A stretch of DNA of 64,000 nucleotides, taken from contig NZ_JACJSE010000016.1 in assembly GCF_014698045.1 (NCBI RefSeq), forward strand, positions 80,003 through 144,002, given 5' to 3'. This DNA comes from Aulosira sp. FACHB-615. GTDB taxonomy: Bacteria > Cyanobacteriota > Cyanobacteriia > Cyanobacteriales > Nostocaceae. The notes under the pieces are model-generated. The model did no database searches and was not told where the DNA came from. It worked only from the letters and a program-made list of their open reading frames with translations. How positions within the stretch are numbered: the stretch's first letter is position 1; each line of letters opens with the position of its first letter. This document shows positions 60,424-64,000 of this stretch, piece by piece. Both the position numbers and the translations under genes were made by a program.

Positions 60424-61203
60424 TTACCGGAAATTACCAGGATTTAAGCGAGTCCGATTTTGAGATTGAGTCGGAGTTTGACGACGAATTGCGACACCAT
60501 TGCGTAATTGTGTTCCAGTTCCACCATCTTTGCGATCGAGGAACGGTTTAAGATTAATGCCACTTCTCGATGAGCTAACTCTGCGATTATTTCCACCTAA
60601 AATTGTGCGTCCGATATTGTAAATTTCATCTGCGCCGCCTCTATTATTGCGGAAAGTATTCACAGCCGTAGTTTGTTGACCATCATCCGCAGAAATTAAG
60701 TTTTGGAAAATGCTATTGCGGACAGTATAAGGGTCTTTATCTCTGGGTACTGTCAATACAATTCGACAACTAGAGTTAGCTTCAGTAGTGACACAAACAA
60801 TATTTTCGTTATTCAAAAAACCTGTTTGGAGTTCTTGCAAACCATCGGGACGATATTCTTCTAAGCGTTGAGCAATAGTAACACAACGTTTGTACGGGTC
60901 CCAACCACCACCCAATTGTGCAGGAGCAGCCCAAGGAAAGAATCTTCCTGGTTGGCTTTCGGGTTGATACATTACTATATATTGACCATTGCTGTTTTGA
61001 CAGCTAAATCTGGTACCAGTCGCTACGGTACCACTAGAGGAAGTGTCTACAGGATTTGATGAACCTGATGGATAAGGATCGGAAGTGGTAGGTACAACAA
61101 TACCACCACCATCATTAACTTGAGCAAAGGCGGCGGAATTACCTAAAAATAAAGATAAGCCCAAACCGCTTAAACATAATAGCTTCAAGGGTTGAAATGC
61201 CAT
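60424..61203 (-). CDS. COP23-domain secreted protein
   Basis: 259 residues. Signal peptide (LLCLSGLGLSLFLGNSAAFA) then a Ser/Thr/Gly-rich linker and the COP23 domain (FSCQNSNGQYIVMYQPESQP; GGGWDPYKRCVTIAQRLEEY; IVCVTTEANSSCRIVLTVPR) with four cysteines that may pair. COP23 was named as a circadian-oscillating membrane protein in cyanobacteria. The end is basic. Biochemical role unknown. Confidence 0.85.
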   Translation of the reverse strand: MAFQPLKLLCLSGLGLSLFLGNSAAFAQVNDGGGIVVPTTSDPYPSGSSNPVDTSSSGTVATGTRFSCQNSNGQYIVMYQPESQPGRFFPWAAPAQLGGGWDPYKRCVTIAQRLEEYRPDGLQELQTGFLNNENIVCVTTEANSSCRIVLTVPRDKDPYTVRNSIFQNLISADDGQQTTAVNTFRNNRGGADEIYNIGRTILGGNNRRVSSSRSGINLKPFLDRKDGGTGTQLRNGVAIRRQTPTQSQNRTRLNPGNFR

Positions 61204-61273
61204 AAATTATCCTTTAGTAGATATGAGGTTAGCTAATTGATAATTTCAGTGACGCAGAAATTTGTTTTTTGAT

Positions 61274-62881
61274 TCATTCAGAACGCCGCTTTTTCTCTTT
61301 TCTTTCTTTTTCTTCTTTGAGGATTTGTTTAATTTTGGCTTGAATGGCTGTGTGACGTTCAACGCCTTCATAACTGTAGCGGTTGTATTTACCCCGAATA
61401 ATTAAGTTTTCGAGATAATTTACCCGTTCTTTACCGCCGGGGTGAGATGATATCCAGGTAGGAGGCGCATTTTTTTGTTGTTTTTGTAGTGTCGCCATCA
61501 AGTTACGCAACCCATCAGCAGCATAGCCATTCGCCACAATCAAGCGAGTACCCAAAACATCTGCTTGACGTTCCATATCACGGCTGTAGCTGAGGGAGAA
61601 AAGTTGACCGACTGTACCGCCAAAAGGCAGATATTGGGTAACGTTAGAAATTAAGTTTCCTTGGGTAACTAGTTGAAAGCCGTGGGATAAAACTACATGA
61701 GATAATTCATGACCGATTAACCCAGCGAGTTCAGCTTCAGAATTACTTTTAGCGATCGCACCAGCATTAATAAAAACTTTACCTCCTGGTAAGGCAAAGG
61801 CGTTCAATTCTTCTTCAGGAATCACAAAAAATTCGTATTTAAATTCAGTGCGTCCTGAAACTTTCACTAGTTTCTGCCCAATTTCGTTCACATAGGCCAG
61901 CACTTCTTCATCTTTGACTAATGGTAGCTGTTGTTTTGCCTGTTTCGCTACCGATTCCCCCACCGCACCTTCGCCTTGTAGTAGCAAGATGGTAGAGTCT
62001 AAGGCAGAAAACGGCCCTAACAAACTACCTGTCACCGCATAGCCGACTGCACCTGTAATAATATTAGCGAGAGTGTTACCTCTAATTTCTTCGCGGATAT
62101 GGGCTTTGTAGCGTTTGAGATTGATTTCTGCAAGTTGGGTAAATTCCTCGGCTTGCGGATCATTCGGATAAAGAATAGCAAATTGACGCGCTGCTAAGGA
62201 TGCTTCCATCCATTTTTTTTCATCAGCCAGTGCGGTAACTTTAGCTTTAATTAAATCTGGCTGATCGGGATATAGTGATGATGCTTGTTCTAAAACCTCT
62301 ACAGCTTCTTTGGGGCGATTATATTGCTTGAGAATCTCAGCATAGCGAATATGGCCAGGAATAAATTCGGGATACTGTTCAACTAATAGTTTTAGCGGTA
62401 CTTCTGTTCTTGTTTGCAACTTAGCCGCAATTCCCGCTTCTGATTCTCGCCAGTAAACTTTACCTGCTGGGGATAGTTGCGTCGCATCAACAATGGCGGG
62501 TTTACGTTCTTGAGTTGCAGTATCTGTGTTGGCGAATGGTGTTTTAACTTCCCGATAAAGTTTTTCTGCCTCAGTAATATTTCCGGCGAGGTATAATTTA
62601 TCAGCTTCGATAAATTTTTGTTGACGGGCAAGTTCTTCAGGAGTAAGTGCAGGTTCTGTGGCGGTGTCTGGTTTTTTAGGTTCAGTCGCTTCTGGTTTTG
62701 GCGTTTGGTTTGGCTGTGAAATTTCGGAACTGGGTGTATCTGTTGTTTCTACGGTGGTAGTGGCAGGTTCTTGGGCTGGAACAGGTGCTAAAGGTTGCGT
62801 CAGAATAATTACAATTGATGTACTAACTGACAACAAAATCCAACTCAAGGTGAGCAGCAGAGACTTCCTGGTTCGTTTCAT
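61274..62881 (-). CDS. M48-family metalloprotease with TPR region
   Basis: 535 residues. N-terminal membrane anchor or signal (LLLTLSWILLSVSTSIVIIL), a Pro/Thr-rich linker, a TPR-like helical region (about residues 95-255; LYLAGNITEAEKLYREV; EAVEVLEQASSLYPDQPDLI) and an M48 zinc protease domain with GHELSHVVLSHG (HExxH, about residues 392-403) and the third ligand in MERQADVLG. It resembles BepA/Oma1-like envelope proteases that degrade misfolded outer-membrane proteins, but here the TPRs come first. Confidence 0.93.
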   Translation of the reverse strand: MKRTRKSLLLTLSWILLSVSTSIVIILTQPLAPVPAQEPATTTVETTDTPSSEISQPNQTPKPEATEPKKPDTATEPALTPEELARQQKFIEADKLYLAGNITEAEKLYREVKTPFANTDTATQERKPAIVDATQLSPAGKVYWRESEAGIAAKLQTRTEVPLKLLVEQYPEFIPGHIRYAEILKQYNRPKEAVEVLEQASSLYPDQPDLIKAKVTALADEKKWMEASLAARQFAILYPNDPQAEEFTQLAEINLKRYKAHIREEIRGNTLANIITGAVGYAVTGSLLGPFSALDSTILLLQGEGAVGESVAKQAKQQLPLVKDEEVLAYVNEIGQKLVKVSGRTEFKYEFFVIPEEELNAFALPGGKVFINAGAIAKSNSEAELAGLIGHELSHVVLSHGFQLVTQGNLISNVTQYLPFGGTVGQLFSLSYSRDMERQADVLGTRLIVANGYAADGLRNLMATLQKQQKNAPPTWISSHPGGKERVNYLENLIIRGKYNRYSYEGVERHTAIQAKIKQILKEEKERKEKKRRSE

Positions 62882-63079
62882 GCTGAGTTCATTTATGCGA
62901 AGGGGTTGTTTTAATGCTATGAGTAACTGACCCCATCCGCCTAGAGCGATCGCTACTGTTTTCCGATAATCTCAGAGTATAAAGTTTTGCTGTTTGAACT
63001 GATATGATAAAAGCATAACTATTCTGAACTAAGACTTATATATTAGTGAGAAGTACTCTCTACAATTTATCTTTCTGAA

Positions 63080-63092
63080 AAAGGTTATAATA
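63080..63092 (+). promoter_or_regulatory. Likely -10 region of the Fur-family gene
   Basis: TATAAT at about 63085-63090 lies about 40 bp before the chosen start. The upstream spacer has no clear -35 and no clean Fur or PerR box that I could see. Confidence 0.35.
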
Positions 63093-63129
63093 GTGATCTA
63101 TTTCTGTTAATATGATTCAAGTGAATGCT

Positions 63130-63561
63130 ATGCAGCAAAAAGCTGATGAGATTGTCAAAACACTCAAGGGCAAGGGATTGCGAGTAACGCCTCAACGCTT
63201 CGCCGTCTATGCCAACCTACTAGGGCGAGAAGACCACCCCACAGTAGATCAAATTCTGACAAGCTTGAATCAAGATGCACCTACTTCTTCTCAAGCCACA
63301 GTATATGCTGCACTGCAAGCCTTACGGGAAGTCGGCTTAGTGCGAGAAGTGCTGTTAGAAGAAGGTGTCTCACGTTACGATGCCAAAGTTTTGCCACACC
63401 ATCATTTTCGCTGCAACTGTTGTGGTGCAATTGAAGACATTGATTGGAATACCTTTCAGTGTATTGATTTGAATAAACTGCGTTCGGGGTTAAAAGCCGA
63501 ACGCTATGAAGTGACTGTCCAAGGAACTTGCGATCGCTGTCAAACAAAGTTGGAAGTGTAA
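63130..63561 (+). CDS. Fur-family regulator, PerR/FurC-like
   Basis: About 143 residues from MQQKADEIVKTL at 63130; an upstream ATG at 63112 adds six residues. Winged helix with KGLRVTPQRFAVYANLLGRE and SSQATVYAALQALREVGLV; metal-binding HHHFRCNCCG and the second CxxC in GTCDRCQTK, giving the two CxxC structural zinc pairs. Its size and motifs fit the FurC (PerR) paralogue of Anabaena, a peroxide-sensing repressor, better than Fur or Zur, though the split is not certain from sequence alone. Confidence 0.88.
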   Translation: MQQKADEIVKTLKGKGLRVTPQRFAVYANLLGREDHPTVDQILTSLNQDAPTSSQATVYAALQALREVGLVREVLLEEGVSRYDAKVLPHHHFRCNCCGAIEDIDWNTFQCIDLNKLRSGLKAERYEVTVQGTCDRCQTKLEV

Positions 63562-63618
63562 AATTTCAGTGCGATCGCAATACAATGAATAAGATATTCT
63601 ATCGATATCTCAGTTCTT

Positions 63619-63855
63619 ATGAATGGTTCAGGTGACATTGATGCTCAAGTGACATTGCCGATGGAACTATATCAGGCGATCGCACAACGAGCGCAAGCTC
63701 ATGGAAATTCGGTGAGTGGAGAGATTGTCGCACTGCTGACTCCTTTGCTGGTACAAATACCCAATGAGTTAGAGGTCGAATTTGCAGCATGGGAAGCAGC
63801 AAGTGACGAGGATTGGCTGACTACAGAAGGAATGCTGGCATCTCTGGGAGAATGA
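63619..63855 (+). CDS. Ribbon-helix-helix (Arc/CopG-type) protein
   Basis: 78 residues: QVTLPMELYQAIAQRAQAHG, then NSVSGEIVALLTPLL. A short basic/hydrophobic strand followed by two helices fits the RHH fold of antitoxins. The acidic C-terminus (FAAWEAASDEDWL) is typical of antitoxin tails that cover a toxin. No toxin gene follows in the window; a transposase fragment lies next on the other strand, so the pair may be broken. Confidence 0.75.
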   Translation: MNGSGDIDAQVTLPMELYQAIAQRAQAHGNSVSGEIVALLTPLLVQIPNELEVEFAAWEAASDEDWLTTEGMLASLGE

Positions 63856-63901
63856 GATAGTGAGAGGGGATGTTCTGTTAGTAAGTTACGCGATGTGCGA
63901 C

Positions 63902-64000
63902 TTAATATTCCGTAACAAGTGCGTCGAATTGAAGAGGATCACAATTGTGGCGATTAAGCCAAAAACAGACGGTATGAGCTAAAATCTTGCGATTGAGGCG
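63902..64000 (-). pseudogene. Transposase C-terminus, cut by the window end
   Basis: Minus strand: the last 32 residues of a transposase-like protein (RLNRKILAHTVCFWLNRHNC, then DPLQFDALVTEY and a stop at 63902). The pattern ILAHTxxxxLN...PLQFD.LV is like the end of DDE transposases of cyanobacterial IS. Family and intactness cannot be decided because the rest lies beyond the window. Confidence 0.55.

Noticed and set aside
1..64000. tRNA, rRNA, riboswitch or prophage signals
   Set aside because: I looked for tRNA T-arm motifs, rRNA-like stretches, B12 boxes and phage structural genes and found none that hold up; a covariance-model scan would settle small RNAs.

Overview
The window reads as chromosomal DNA from a filamentous, nitrogen-fixing (Nostoc/Anabaena-type) cyanobacterium. 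Support from the sequence: the HIP1 octamer GCGATCGC recurs throughout, there is a nifP-nifV-nifZ-nifT block, both subunits of ferredoxin:thioredoxin reductase (ftrV, ftrC) are present, two GAF domains look like cyanobacteriochromes, and there are many cyanobacterium-restricted families (DUF1400, DUF2949, COP23, DOMON-like). AT-rich intergenic spacers are full of short inverted-repeat elements and G-rich minisatellites. I saw no rRNA, tRNA, CRISPR array or prophage block.

Layout. 1-7.2 kb: a membrane protein, a HAD phosphatase, a PEP-CTERM protein, a TetR regulator with a clear self-operator and a 5' hairpin, a DUF1400 alpha/beta hydrolase, and a dead ISAs1-type transposase that is itself interrupted. 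7.2-12.5 kb: a 1444-residue STAND/NB-ARC ATPase with about 26 tandem 31-32-residue helical repeats, next to a heme-oxygenase-like redox protein. 13-18 kb: ilvC, a small nuclease, a DUF4349 lipoprotein and a double nitroreductase/SagB protein. 18.6-24.2 kb: a signalling cluster of three genes (PAS-GAF-histidine kinase, receiver-PAS-histidine kinase, EAL-GAF-GGDEF); both GAF domains carry the DXCF and Cys-His motifs of DXCF cyanobacteriochromes. 24.3-31.3 kb: a tight operon nurA-herA-sbcD-sbcC, the end-resection set best known from archaea, with exonuclease III upstream.

32-42.5 kb: a decayed glycosyltransferase, a zinc-ribbon protein, a PP2C phosphatase, ftrV, a YdcF protein, and a TnpB-only IS inserted between a DOMON-like gene and a phosphotransferase. 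43-46.4 kb: a carotenoid oxygenase and a CoaR-like cobalt sensor, each beside a GGGGAGTGT minisatellite. 46.9-51 kb: the nif accessory block and a 2Fe-2S protein. 51.1-53 kb: an Abi-like/unknown-group reverse transcriptase with a structured intergenic segment just past its stop codon, the best candidate here for an undescribed defence system. 53-64 kb: DUF58, ftrC-DUF309, type II NADH dehydrogenase, aldehyde dehydrogenase, a cyclase-family hydrolase, a MntA-HepT toxin-antitoxin pair, COP23, an M48 protease with TPRs, a Fur-family (PerR/FurC-like) regulator, a ribbon-helix-helix protein and the tail of a transposase running off the window end.

All assignments are from motifs read by eye; no database search was run.
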